DNA from: JAGTVG01 sp964389805 | Lineage (GTDB): Bacteria > Bacteroidota > Bacteroidia > Cytophagales > Cyclobacteriaceae | NCBI GenBank assembly: GCA_964389805.1 | Contig: CAYMFU010000012.1 | Location: forward strand, 1 to 12,260 | Length of the DNA: 12,260 bases | Reading direction: 5' to 3' | Program-made: the position numbers and the translations under genes | The notes under the pieces: generated by a model | Told to the model about the DNA's origin: nothing | The model's database searches: none | What the model saw: only the letters and a program-made list of their open reading frames with translations | Shown here: piece by piece, positions 6,532 to 12,260 of the stretch | Position numbering within the stretch: position 1 is the first letter of the stretch | Layout: the number at the start of each line of letters is the position of its first letter

Positions 6532-9024
6532 ATGATACTCAACCCAAAAAGTTTCCTGAATGCTGTCATATTTGTTGTCTTCTCTAGTATTAGTGTGCTG
6601 GGGCAAGAGGTTACATCCATCAATGAATTACTGGCGGATACAGCTTTTCAAGAAAAATTACCTATCCCCATGGCTGCGATATCTGTAAATTCCGAGCAGA
6701 CACAATCAGTTATAGAAGGGGTTGAAGAAACACTTGGATTAACTCCTGAGCAATTGGATATGATTGATTCTATCCTAAATAACCTTAATATTGAACTCAC
6801 TAAATACCAGGATAAGATTAATGATGAATTTCTGAGTTCATCAAGTACTATTATACTTAATAATTCCATTTCGGAGATTAGGCAGGTTGACGACAGGGTA
6901 AATGGATACAGAGAAATTGTACAATCTGAAATTCAAGAAAAGGAAATTGAGAATGAAAAGATTGATAACCTGATCATAATATGGAATGAAACATATGGTG
7001 CAGATAGAACAACAAAATTATCGGATGCGATTATGAAAAACCTGAAAGATCTGATATCAGATTTAAATTCTGTGGATAGCCGGGTTGATAAATATCTTAA
7101 CAATTTGCTTGAATTGGAATTGAAACTAAACAATTATCATTCAGGTTTTGAGGATTTAATTAAAAAAATTAATGTGGCTAATGAAGAGGTTAGTAAAAAC
7201 TTGTGGATTCCCGACAGTGATCCGATATGGGAGATTTATACTTCAAAAAAGGATAGTATAGGGGTGGAAGCCAAACTGCGACAGTCATTAGAAAAGCAGA
7301 AAAATGAGGCTATTGAGTACTATTCAATTTATAAAACAAATATTCATTTTGCCCTATTTATTATAATTCTGGTTCAGATCGTGTTCTTTTTTTTAAGATA
7401 TAAAGTACTAAATGAGGAGATTGAGGATCCCAAACAAGATGATAATCCGGTTTTAAGACTTTTTAAAAAACCATTTTTCCCTGCTTTATTAGTAGGATTT
7501 TATCTGGTATTTCTGATTCTTCCCGAAAAACCCGAAATAGTTGATGAAATCATATACTTTGCCTCGTTAATTCCGTTCTCTATCGTTTTAATAAACATAC
7601 TTTTAGGGAAAAACAGATACCTTATCTATTATCTCACGTTTATCCTGACACTTTCTATCTTCTCACGATTGGGCTTCAATATTGAGATCTATAGCCGTAC
7701 TTTCATGCTGGTAATTACAATATTAGCGATTGTACTATTGATATTGATTCTTAGAAAGGAATGGACGGGATTTAAAGACCAGCCTGCTTTTAAAGCTGGA
7801 TTTAGAATACTGGCTAAAGTTTCATTATTTCTACTATCCATCTGTCTGATCGGGAATATAGCCGGGAATTATACGCTTACCTCAATTCTTTTATATGGTG
7901 TTGTGGCAACTGTATTTTTGGGGATTGCTATGTATTTATTTTATCTGATCATAATGGGTTTGGTGATAGCTGTATTGAATAGTCAATGGGGACAGAGTAT
8001 TAGGATAATTAAGCGATATCAGAAAGACATAATTCAAAAAATCAGAAGAATTTCAATATTTATATTGGGTATTTCTTTTGTCATTGGCTCACTACAGGGA
8101 TTTTATATTTTCGATCAATTGTATGAAGCAATAGAAAATTTCCTAATAACACCCTATATATTAGGGAGCTTTTCATTTACCGTTAATGATATCCTTCTTT
8201 TTATTTTGATTTTGTTAATCACTAATTGGATTGCCCGGCTTGCTCAGTTCATACTTCAGGAACAAGTATTATTTAAATCAAGAAAGCAGAAAGATCTATC
8301 AGCTTCAATCTCCTCACTGGTTAAGTTCGGGATTGTAACCATTGGTTTTTTTATAGCCGCCCTGGCATCAGGATTCCCTCTGGATAAGATTACTTTACTT
8401 ATTAGTGCATTTGGTGTGGGTATTGGATTTGGACTACAAAATATATTTAATAATCTCGTGTCCGGTATCATTCTGGTATTTGAGAGACCCCTCCAAGTTG
8501 GAGATACGGTCGAAGTTGGGCAATTGTTAGGGGTGGTTAAAACCATAGGCATCAGGGCAAGTACCTTAAGAACTTTTGATGGTTCTGAGGTTATCGTACC
8601 CAACGGTAATTTGGTTTCAAATGAATTAATAAACTGGACTTTATCAGATTCCCAGAGAAGATTGATTATTAAAGTAGGCGTTGCTTATGGGACCGATCCA
8701 AATGAAGTCATTAAAATATTGATGGGTGTTGCAAAAAAGAATAAGGAAATATTAGAGGATCCGGCTCCGTATGTACTGTTTAGGGAATTTGGAGATTCTG
8801 CACTTGGCTTTGAGCTTAGGTGCTATACAGATAGTGACAACTGGCTATTTATTTTAAGTGATCTTCATGTAAAGGTTAATGACTCAATTAATGCGGCTGG
8901 AATTGTTATACCGTTTCCACAAAGAGATCTTCATATTAAAACATTGGATCCAAATATTGTCAAAAATGTTAAAGCTACACCCGGAAATGTCAAAACCGTT
9001 AAAGCTACACCCAGATCAAAATAA
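6532..9024 (+). CDS. large MscS-family mechanosensitive channel with periplasmic helical domain
   Basis: An 830-residue inner-membrane channel that would open under membrane tension to release solutes on osmotic downshock. A cleavable signal peptide ends near residue 24 (SISVLGQ). Residues ~25-250 are highly charged and helical, likely a periplasmic coiled-coil region. From ~265 to ~640 there are about ten or eleven hydrophobic segments, a plan like MscK/KefA rather than the small three-helix MscS. The pore-lining helix and beta domain are clear: SAFGVGIGFGLQN (625-637), then VFERPLQVGDTVEV, RASTLRTFDGSEVIVPN and NWTLSD. The very C terminus repeats a ten-residue unit ending VKATP (see the 30-bp tandem duplication). 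It is followed 3 bp later by the SRAP gene, so the two are almost certainly one transcript. Confidence 0.92.
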   Translation: MILNPKSFLNAVIFVVFSSISVLGQEVTSINELLADTAFQEKLPIPMAAISVNSEQTQSVIEGVEETLGLTPEQLDMIDSILNNLNIELTKYQDKINDEFLSSSSTIILNNSISEIRQVDDRVNGYREIVQSEIQEKEIENEKIDNLIIIWNETYGADRTTKLSDAIMKNLKDLISDLNSVDSRVDKYLNNLLELELKLNNYHSGFEDLIKKINVANEEVSKNLWIPDSDPIWEIYTSKKDSIGVEAKLRQSLEKQKNEAIEYYSIYKTNIHFALFIIILVQIVFFFLRYKVLNEEIEDPKQDDNPVLRLFKKPFFPALLVGFYLVFLILPEKPEIVDEIIYFASLIPFSIVLINILLGKNRYLIYYLTFILTLSIFSRLGFNIEIYSRTFMLVITILAIVLLILILRKEWTGFKDQPAFKAGFRILAKVSLFLLSICLIGNIAGNYTLTSILLYGVVATVFLGIAMYLFYLIIMGLVIAVLNSQWGQSIRIIKRYQKDIIQKIRRISIFILGISFVIGSLQGFYIFDQLYEAIENFLITPYILGSFSFTVNDILLFILILLITNWIARLAQFILQEQVLFKSRKQKDLSASISSLVKFGIVTIGFFIAALASGFPLDKITLLISAFGVGIGFGLQNIFNNLVSGIILVFERPLQVGDTVEVGQLLGVVKTIGIRASTLRTFDGSEVIVPNGNLVSNELINWTLSDSQRRLIIKVGVAYGTDPNEVIKILMGVAKKNKEILEDPAPYVLFREFGDSALGFELRCYTDSDNWLFILSDLHVKVNDSINAAGIVIPFPQRDLHIKTLDPNIVKNVKATPGNVKTVKATPRSK
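8956..9015 (+). repeat. 30-bp tandem duplication at the 3' end of the MscS gene
   Basis: Two 30-bp units (8956-8985 and 8986-9015) share GTTAAAGCTACACCC and the phase before it, with a few differences. They keep the reading frame and encode VKNVKATPGN followed by VKTVKATPRS. The repeat ends two codons before the stop. It is probably a neutral tail extension. Confidence 0.8.
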
Positions 9025-9027
9025 TCC

Positions 9028-9804
9028 ATGTGCTATAATGTTAACTACTTAACTAAAAAACGCCTGGAATACGCACGTAGGTTGAAAGGTATAATTGATG
9101 AGCGTAACCTTGAAAATGAATTTGACGATATCCTGAATAGGACGGGGCCGGTATTTTTTGTAAATGGGTTTAATCATCCTGATATTCCTGTAATTACAAA
9201 TTCTAATCCGGATAATCTGCAATTAATGACATGGGGACTCATACCTTTCTGGGTTAAAGATCCGGCCCAGGCTGTATCATTAAGTAAAAGAACTTTAAAT
9301 GCGAGAGGGGAAAATATATTTGAAAAGCCATCTTTCCGGAATGCTGCACGCAATAAGAGATGTCTGGTGCTTATTGATGGTTTTTTTGAATATCACTGGT
9401 ATAAGGGGAAATCTTACCCACACTATATAATGATGGCAGATGGTGAACCCATGTTGCTGGCTGGTCTCTGGGAAACATGGAAATATGAGAAGGAAGAGAT
9501 AATAAGGGATACATTCAGTATTGTCACCACAGCTGCAAACCCATTAATGGCGGAAATCCACAACAAGCCGAAAGCCAGTGAAGGACCAAGAATGCCTGTA
9601 ATAATTCCAAAAGGATTCGAGATGGACTGGCTTAGTCCTGTGAATGATCCGACCGGACAAAAGAAAGTGGAAGAGATTATAGGGCCATTTGACGAATCGG
9701 GTCTCATCGCTTATACTGTGCCAAAACTGCAAGGTAAAAACGGGGTTGGGAATAATGAAGAGGCAATCAGGGAATACAGATATGAAGAGTTGATAGAGCG
9801 GTAA
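9028..9804 (+). CDS. SRAP-domain protein (YedK/HMCES-like abasic-site DNA-protein crosslinker)
   Basis: A 258-residue protein of the SOS response-associated peptidase family. Known members form a covalent thiazolidine bond between their exposed N-terminal cysteine and abasic sites in single-stranded DNA, shielding them from cleavage. All expected residues are present: Cys2 right after the initiator Met, Asn91 in TLNARGE, Glu121 in LIDGFFEYHW and His178 in NPLMAEIHN. The loop between HN and RMPVI is longer than in E. coli YedK (HNKPKASEGPRMPVI). The need for Cys2 fixes the start at ATG 9028. The gene lies 3 bp after the MscS stop codon, so it has no promoter of its own next to it. This is an unexpected partner for a DNA-damage protein. 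No LexA-type operator was recognised. Confidence 0.95.
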   Translation: MCYNVNYLTKKRLEYARRLKGIIDERNLENEFDDILNRTGPVFFVNGFNHPDIPVITNSNPDNLQLMTWGLIPFWVKDPAQAVSLSKRTLNARGENIFEKPSFRNAARNKRCLVLIDGFFEYHWYKGKSYPHYIMMADGEPMLLAGLWETWKYEKEEIIRDTFSIVTTAANPLMAEIHNKPKASEGPRMPVIIPKGFEMDWLSPVNDPTGQKKVEEIIGPFDESGLIAYTVPKLQGKNGVGNNEEAIREYRYEELIER

Positions 9805-9811
9805 TCAGCAG

Positions 9812-9900
9812 ATAAAGATATTTAGAGTATTTATAGCTGAATTTAGTGAATAAAGATATTTAAAATAGTCAAAGCAGAAATCAGAGAATTCAGATATTTA
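9812..9900. repeat. short AT-rich direct repeats after the SRAP gene
   Basis: ATAAAGATATTTA occurs at 9812-9824 and again at 9850-9862, 38 bp apart. A shorter relative, CAGATATTTA, ends at 9900. The stretch separates the SRAP stop codon from the terminator of the first minus-strand RNA. It has no hairpin or open frame of note. Confidence 0.55.
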
Positions 9901-9936
9901 TGGCTACTAGTGGTTATATTGTTTTGCATTTTAGAC

Positions 9937-9980
9937 AAAAAAAAACGAGAAACAGTCAATGTTACTTGATTATTTCCCGT
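9937..9980 (-). terminator. rho-independent terminator of RNA copy A
   Basis: On the minus strand ACGGGAAA pairs with TTTCTCGT (one G-U), with an inner TCAA/TTGA pairing, followed by a T-run (A-tract 9937-9945 on the + strand). On the + strand the G-U pair becomes an A-C mismatch, so the minus strand is favoured. Confidence 0.85.
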
Positions 9981-10194
9981 TTTCACGTTACTGCAACCGT
10001 AGTTACAGCACCGCGCCAAATCTACTTTTCCAGGTTAAAATATCAGAATCTGATCCGAAGATCTGATCCCTCTACTTCCAACGATTGCCAAGTGGTTCCG
10101 AAGAACTCTTTTGCATCCGCTTTCCGTTTGCTAAGCCGCTTTTTGTTGTCACAATCCGTAGACTGAAACTTTTTGTTTCAACTTAACTCCTGGC
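9937..10194 (-). ncRNA. predicted structured RNA, copy A (about 260 nt, unknown family)
   Basis: Proposed RNA gene read on the minus strand from near 10194 to the T-run ending at 9937. It aligns with copy B over its length: the CAAAGATC box and the terminator A-tract are 265 bp apart here and 267 bp there. Shared blocks on the + strand include CTTTTTGT, then 8 variable bases, then TCCGTA; CCGAAGA; and CCA[A/G]CGATT. Hairpins on the minus strand are: TGAAAC-loop-GTTTCA (10164-10180), GTTC-UUCG-GAAC (10095-10106), GATC-UUCG-GATC (10052-10063), CTGTAAC-UACG-GTTGCAG (9991-10008) and the terminator. Three of these carry C(UNCG)G tetraloops, which are stable only when read on this strand. An 8-bp long-range pairing of GGTTGCCA near the 5' end with TGGCAATC downstream is possible. 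An 88-codon + strand frame across it is not credible as a gene. The ends are estimates. Confidence 0.72.
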
Positions 10195-10201
10195 AACCTT
10201 T

Positions 10202-10209
10202 CAAAGATC
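10202..10209 (-). promoter_or_regulatory. promoter-like box of RNA copy A
   Basis: GATCTTTG on the minus strand matches TANNTTTG in seven of eight positions. The flank is conserved in copy B (ATCAA-x-T-x-GATCTTTGAA-x-GGTTG, with x variable). No TTTG-type -33 element is visible at the usual spacing. The start would fall near 10194. Confidence 0.5.
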
Positions 10210-10248
10210 AACTTGATATCATAAAAGTATAATCATTTTTCAGATATG

Positions 10249-10300
10249 CAAAAAAAAATACCTAAAAGAAATCAACAACTTTTCCACCAGGTTATCAACA
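10249..10300. promoter_or_regulatory. conserved upstream block of RNA copy A with two DnaA-box-like nonamers
   Basis: The block has an A9 tract, TA, four variable bases, then AAAGAA[A/T]TC[A/C]ACAACTT, shared without gaps with copy B (10796-10828). It runs into TTTTCCACC (10280-10288), placed 78 bp from the CAAAGATC box, and then TTATCAACA (10292-10300). Both nonamers are one mismatch from TTWTNCACA. Confidence 0.5.
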
Positions 10301-10317
10301 TATATGCGGTTAATTGT

Positions 10318-10353
10318 TTTCAACTTGATGCCAATATATAATCCTTTTACACA
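10318..10353. repeat. partial third copy of the RNA promoter flank, and a DnaA-box-like nonamer
   Basis: TCAACTTGATGCC followed by TATAATCCTTTT resembles the flank of box A (TCAACTTGATATC then TATAATCATTTT, about 10208-10239) and of box B. The CAAAGA part and an RNA body are missing. TTTTACACA at 10345-10353 is an exact match to TTWTNCACA. It may be a remnant or a protein-binding site. Confidence 0.35.
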
Positions 10354-10480
10354 ATTAAGATTCTTTGTCAATTAATACCCCCGATTCCTGCCAGTAAAAT
10401 ATGTGAAAAGTATGATGTAGATTTGAATCCCATTTTGATCAGTGGAATAAACCTTTAATGAGAGAAATTTGGTAAGGCGC

Positions 10481-10526
10481 AAAAAAAAAGCGAGAAGTTC
10501 ATCAATTTGACTTGATGCCTTCCCGC
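10481..10526 (-). terminator. rho-independent terminator of RNA copy B
   Basis: On the minus strand GCGGGAAG pairs with CTTCTCGC (one G-U at the same place as in copy A), with inner TCAA/TTGA, followed by T9 (A9 at 10481-10489 on the + strand). Compared with copy A, both end pairs of the outer stem change from A-U to G-C. Confidence 0.88.
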
Positions 10527-10741
10527 CTTCATATTGTATCCACCGTGGTCAATACAATACGACAAACGTTCTTTGGGTGGTTAAGTATCCAGGCAATTTC
10601 CGGGGAATCTGTCTGAATTCTATTTCCAGCGATTTAGAGATCCGAAGATTTCTTTCTCAGTGAATAACCTAATTGACAGTAACCTTTTTGTATTTACGGT
10701 CCGTAAACCCTAAACTTTTATTAGTTACCCTCTTTAGGTCA
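10481..10741 (-). ncRNA. predicted structured RNA, copy B (about 260 nt, unknown family)
   Basis: Second member of the pair, read on the minus strand from near 10741 to 10481. Sequence identity to copy A is moderate, but the order and spacing of parts are the same, so the copies are old paralogues rather than a recent duplication. Hairpins on the minus strand are: TTTACGG-A-CCGTAAA (10693-10707, a perfect palindrome next to the conserved TCCGTA block), a UUCG-capped stem at 10636-10653 with one mismatch, ATTGTAT/ATACAAT (10533-10539 with 10552-10558) enclosing CCA/TGG, and the terminator. The last two stems use different bases from those of copy A yet still pair, which argues for selection on RNA structure. 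No credible frame covers it. It is not a tRNA, and I cannot match it to tmRNA, RNase P, SRP RNA or a riboswitch I know. Confidence 0.72.
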
Positions 10742-10747
10742 ACCATT

Positions 10748-10755
10748 CAAAGATC
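10748..10755 (-). promoter_or_regulatory. promoter-like box of RNA copy B
   Basis: The same GATCTTTG box as in copy A, followed on the minus strand by AATGGTTG. It lies 267 bp from the terminator A-tract and exactly 78 bp from the upstream DnaA-box-like TTATGCACG. Confidence 0.5.
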
Positions 10756-10795
10756 GATTTGATGTTGCTAAGATATATCCTTGGATCACTTTGAC

Positions 10796-10899
10796 CAAAA
10801 AAAATATTGGAAAGAATTCCACAACTTATGCACGGCTAAAATAACAGGATATACACATTTAGAATGGCCTAAATTTACATTACCAACAAGTTGTCCACA
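10796..10899. promoter_or_regulatory. conserved upstream block of RNA copy B and further DnaA-box-like nonamers
   Basis: An A8 tract, TA, four variable bases and AAAGAATTCCACAACTT (10811-10827) parallel copy A. TTATGCACG (10826-10834), ATATACACA (10849-10857) and TTGTCCACA (10891-10899) are each one base from TTWTNCACA, all in the + orientation. A weak 6-bp inverted repeat ATTTAG/CTAAAT lies at 10857-10874. Confidence 0.4.
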
Positions 10900-10902
10900 A
10901 TT

Positions 10903-11493
10903 CTAATAGTAGGACAGTTCCTGGTTGGCTTCCTCTCCAGCCTTGTGCGGGATTTCTGTATCGATGTCATTTAGGATTTTCCTTATATACATGGAAATAA
11001 TAGTTAAAAAACTTCCAAAAACACTTGCCTGCAAACCAATCAATATTACCATGGTCATTATACCATGAAACGAATGTGTAAAAATTATAGAGGCAAAAGC
11101 TATGGCTAAAACACCATTGAATATAAGTATCCAATAATGATTAAACAATCCACGCAAACGATACCCGTTTGATATTTGCAAAATTCCCATAAAGGATATC
11201 CAAATAGCTATAAGGGATAGAAATATACTCGTCGTCATGCCTGAAAATGATATGATTATCATCCCGATGATCAGATCAATGAATCCTTCAGTTAACCTCC
11301 AGCTCCGGTCCCTGCTTTTGATTTTAAAAGATAAAAATGTCAAGGATATTCCGGTAACAATTATCAATAGACCGAACAATCTCGAAAAGATTGGGATTGC
11401 ACTTATTGGAGCGGAAATTGTAATCAGGCCAAAAATGAAAGTTATAAGCCCCTTAATAGTAAGCATCCACCAGTTTTTCATTAATGCATTCAT
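10903..11493 (-). CDS. HdeD/DUF308 family membrane protein
   Basis: A 196-residue integral membrane protein with about six hydrophobic segments in pairs, the usual size and plan of the HdeD (DUF308) family. The N terminus MNALMKNWWMLTIKGLITFIFG is typical, with the WW-x-L-x-x-G-x-x-x-x-x-FG pattern that recurs loosely in each repeat. HdeD is linked to acid resistance in E. coli; in Bacteroidota its role is not known. The tail (HKAGEEANQELSYY) is charged and likely cytoplasmic. The gene is transcribed towards the RNA pair, its stop codon is only about 160 bp upstream of the RNA copy B start, and no T-tailed hairpin follows it. Read-through into the RNA region is therefore possible. A perfect inverted repeat lies 38-67 bp upstream of the ATG. 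Confidence 0.9.
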   Translation of the reverse strand: MNALMKNWWMLTIKGLITFIFGLITISAPISAIPIFSRLFGLLIIVTGISLTFLSFKIKSRDRSWRLTEGFIDLIIGMIIISFSGMTTSIFLSLIAIWISFMGILQISNGYRLRGLFNHYWILIFNGVLAIAFASIIFTHSFHGIMTMVILIGLQASVFGSFLTIISMYIRKILNDIDTEIPHKAGEEANQELSYY

Positions 11494-11530
11494 ATTTAAA
11501 GTTAAATATTTAAGGTTTTAAGTTTTGAGA

Positions 11531-11560
11531 TGGAAACTATTTACATAAATATAGTTTCCA
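11531..11560. repeat. perfect 10-bp inverted repeat upstream of the HdeD-like gene
   Basis: TGGAAACTAT (11531-11540) and ATAGTTTCCA (11551-11560) are exact reverse complements around TTACATAAAT. On the minus strand the second half of the element contains TATATTTA, one base from TANNTTTG, with a TTTA 19 bp before it. An operator overlapping the HdeD promoter is the simplest reading. It has no T-run, so it is not a normal terminator. The rest of 11494-11732 shows nothing I can name. Confidence 0.5.
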
Positions 11561-11732
11561 GTAATCTATACGTAAACCCCGAGGATATGGATGTGTTTTT
11601 TAAGAATTTTATTTAATATGACTGTATTGCCTGGTTGATTAATACATAATTGCAGTTCAGAAAAGACAACTCGCTATCAGAGCAATTCAATACAAATATG
11701 CCAAGTAAAAAAATCCGGGGAGTCAATTTAAA

Positions 11733-12185
11733 TTATAATTCATTAATCAAGGAATTCGCTTCGTTGATACTTTCCAGAATAGCAGTTTTAACTTTTTTCG
11801 CTTCTTCGAGAGACTGTTCCTGAATCTTTAACATCTCCCGGGATGGAATAAAATCAGAAGCTTCTGGATCTACTTCAGACTGCTCAGGGATTGGAGTGAT
11901 ATTTCTCATCCAATCCATCATTAAACTATGCGCATCCTCAAGATCTTGTAGTGAATTATTAATTTTCTGAATTGTTTCCTCATCGGATAGGTTTGCTTTC
12001 TTTTCTTTCAAAGTGCTTTGTAACTTCATTATATCTCCCATAAGAGGCATTACTTCATCATGAATATTAATGGCCTCATCAAATACTCTTTCGGCATCCA
12101 GATAAGGATTCTCTTTGGCGTTACGTTGACCGCAGGAGAAAAGAATTAATACGAAGGCAATTGCTGCTGTAAAAATAGTTTTCAT
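11733..12185 (-). CDS. small coiled-coil lipoprotein of unknown function
   Basis: A 150-residue lipoprotein starting at the ATG complementary to 12183-12185. The first residues MKTIFTAAIAFVLILFSCG form a lipoprotein signal peptide with Cys18 as the lipidation site (LFSC). The rest is almost entirely charged helix with heptad-like spacing (DEAINIHDEVMPLMGDIMKLQ; SLEEAKKVKTAILESINEANSLI), broken by a Pro-rich stretch (ITPIPEQSEVDPEASDF). A longer frame reaching a TTG at 12227 would add MQKHKPPKKHKPHK in front. That is unlikely, as it would bury the signal peptide behind a basic repeat that overlaps a promoter box. Such short helical lipoproteins are common in Flavobacteriaceae, and no function can be given. 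It probably has its own promoter. Confidence 0.82.
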   Translation of the reverse strand: MKTIFTAAIAFVLILFSCGQRNAKENPYLDAERVFDEAINIHDEVMPLMGDIMKLQSTLKEKKANLSDEETIQKINNSLQDLEDAHSLMMDWMRNITPIPEQSEVDPEASDFIPSREMLKIQEQSLEEAKKVKTAILESINEANSLINEL

Positions 12186-12190
12186 TTTGT

Positions 12191-12223
12191 GTGGTTTGTG
12201 TTTTTTGGGTGGTTTGTGTTTTT
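12191..12223 (-). repeat. 15-bp direct repeat in the lipoprotein leader
   Basis: On the + strand GTGGTTTGTGTTTTT occurs at 12191-12205 and again at 12209-12223, 18 bp apart. On the minus strand it fills nearly the whole presumed leader with AAAAACACAAACCAC units. The leader is C/A-rich and would be unstructured, which may help ribosome loading where no Shine-Dalgarno is present. Confidence 0.6.
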
Positions 12224-12224
12224 G

Positions 12225-12232
12225 CAAACCTA
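12225..12232 (-). promoter_or_regulatory. -7 promoter box of the lipoprotein gene
   Basis: The minus strand reads TAGGTTTG, a perfect TANNTTTG. Transcription would begin near 12218, giving an about 32-nt leader. No clear TTTG -33 element is seen. The box covers the TTG that would start the longer frame, which supports the downstream ATG as the true start. Confidence 0.5.
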
Positions 12233-12260
12233 GTGAATTATTGAATATAATCTGAGTTTA

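Noticed and set aside
8256..8603. 115-codon minus-strand frame inside the MscS gene
   Set aside because: It is antisense to the most conserved part of the channel gene and has no family features.
9900..10166. 88-codon open frame on the + strand after the SRAP gene
   Set aside because: It lies across RNA copy A in antisense. The product has no recognisable motif, and copy B has no matching frame.
9937..10741. 6S RNA, tmRNA, RNase P RNA or retron RNA
   Set aside because: The ends do not pair into a long 6S-like rod with a central bubble, no tRNA-like end or tag frame is visible, the RNase P core motifs were not found, and there is no reverse transcriptase gene. A 6S-like role is not fully excluded without a model search.
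9937..10840. CRISPR array, integron attC sites or mobile-element ends for the repeated units
   Set aside because: The units are 260 to 360 bp long, only two in number and internally structured. No integrase, transposase or Cas gene is nearby, and there are no target-site duplications or spacer-like pattern.
10857..10874. Terminator for the HdeD-like gene
   Set aside because: The ATTTAG/CTAAAT stem is weak and A/T-rich and has no T-run.
11531..11560. Terminator for the lipoprotein gene
   Set aside because: There is no T-run after the stem, and it lies about 170 bp past the stop codon, close to the next gene's start.
11733..12227. Lipoprotein gene starting at the TTG complementary to 12225-12227
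   Set aside because: It would place a basic repeat before the signal peptide and start within a promoter box; the ATG at 12185 gives a normal lipoprotein signal.

Overview
The window looks like chromosomal DNA of a member of the Bacteroidota, probably Flavobacteriia or a relative. The evidence is an AT-rich sequence, little visible Shine-Dalgarno signal, TANNTTTG-type -7 promoter boxes, and a gene set typical of the phylum: DUF2652, DUF2911, a LiaF-like protein with a LytS/LytTR pair, a long MscS channel with a large N-terminal domain, an SRAP-domain protein, an HdeD-like protein and a small lipoprotein. I see no transposase, integrase, phage gene, CRISPR array, tRNA or rRNA. The genus cannot be told from the sequence alone.

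Left part (1-2900): the 3' portion of a PAS-domain sensor histidine kinase runs in from the left edge. It is followed at 37 bp by a DUF2652 (cyclase-fold) protein fused to a START/SRPBCC-like domain. A DUF2911 gene on the opposite strand overlaps the end of the latter by 23 bp, tail to tail.

Middle (3000-6332): a probable envelope-stress operon on the + strand, made of a LiaF-like membrane protein, a LytS-type histidine kinase, a LytTR response regulator and a PlsC-type acyltransferase. The promoter region in front of it holds a good TANNTTTG box, an 8-bp inverted repeat overlapping that box and the start codon, and a candidate LytTR direct repeat. This suggests autoregulation. Next (6532-9804) come a large MscS-family channel and, 3 bp later, an SRAP (YedK/HMCES-like) abasic-site DNA-crosslinking protein.

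The most interesting part is the 1.1-kb stretch without protein genes (9805-10902). It holds two diverged copies, about 545 bp apart, of what looks like one minus-strand structured RNA gene of about 260 nt. Each copy has the same order of parts: an upstream A-tract block with a DnaA-box-like nonamer exactly 78 bp from a CAAAGATC (minus: GATCTTTG) promoter-like box, a body with UUCG-capped or compensating hairpins, and a rho-independent terminator whose two arms covary between the copies. I do not recognise the RNA family. Six DnaA-box-like nonamers, all in one orientation, lie in the same stretch.

Right part (10903-12260): an HdeD/DUF308 membrane protein and a small lipoprotein, both on the minus strand, with a perfect 10-bp inverted repeat between them.
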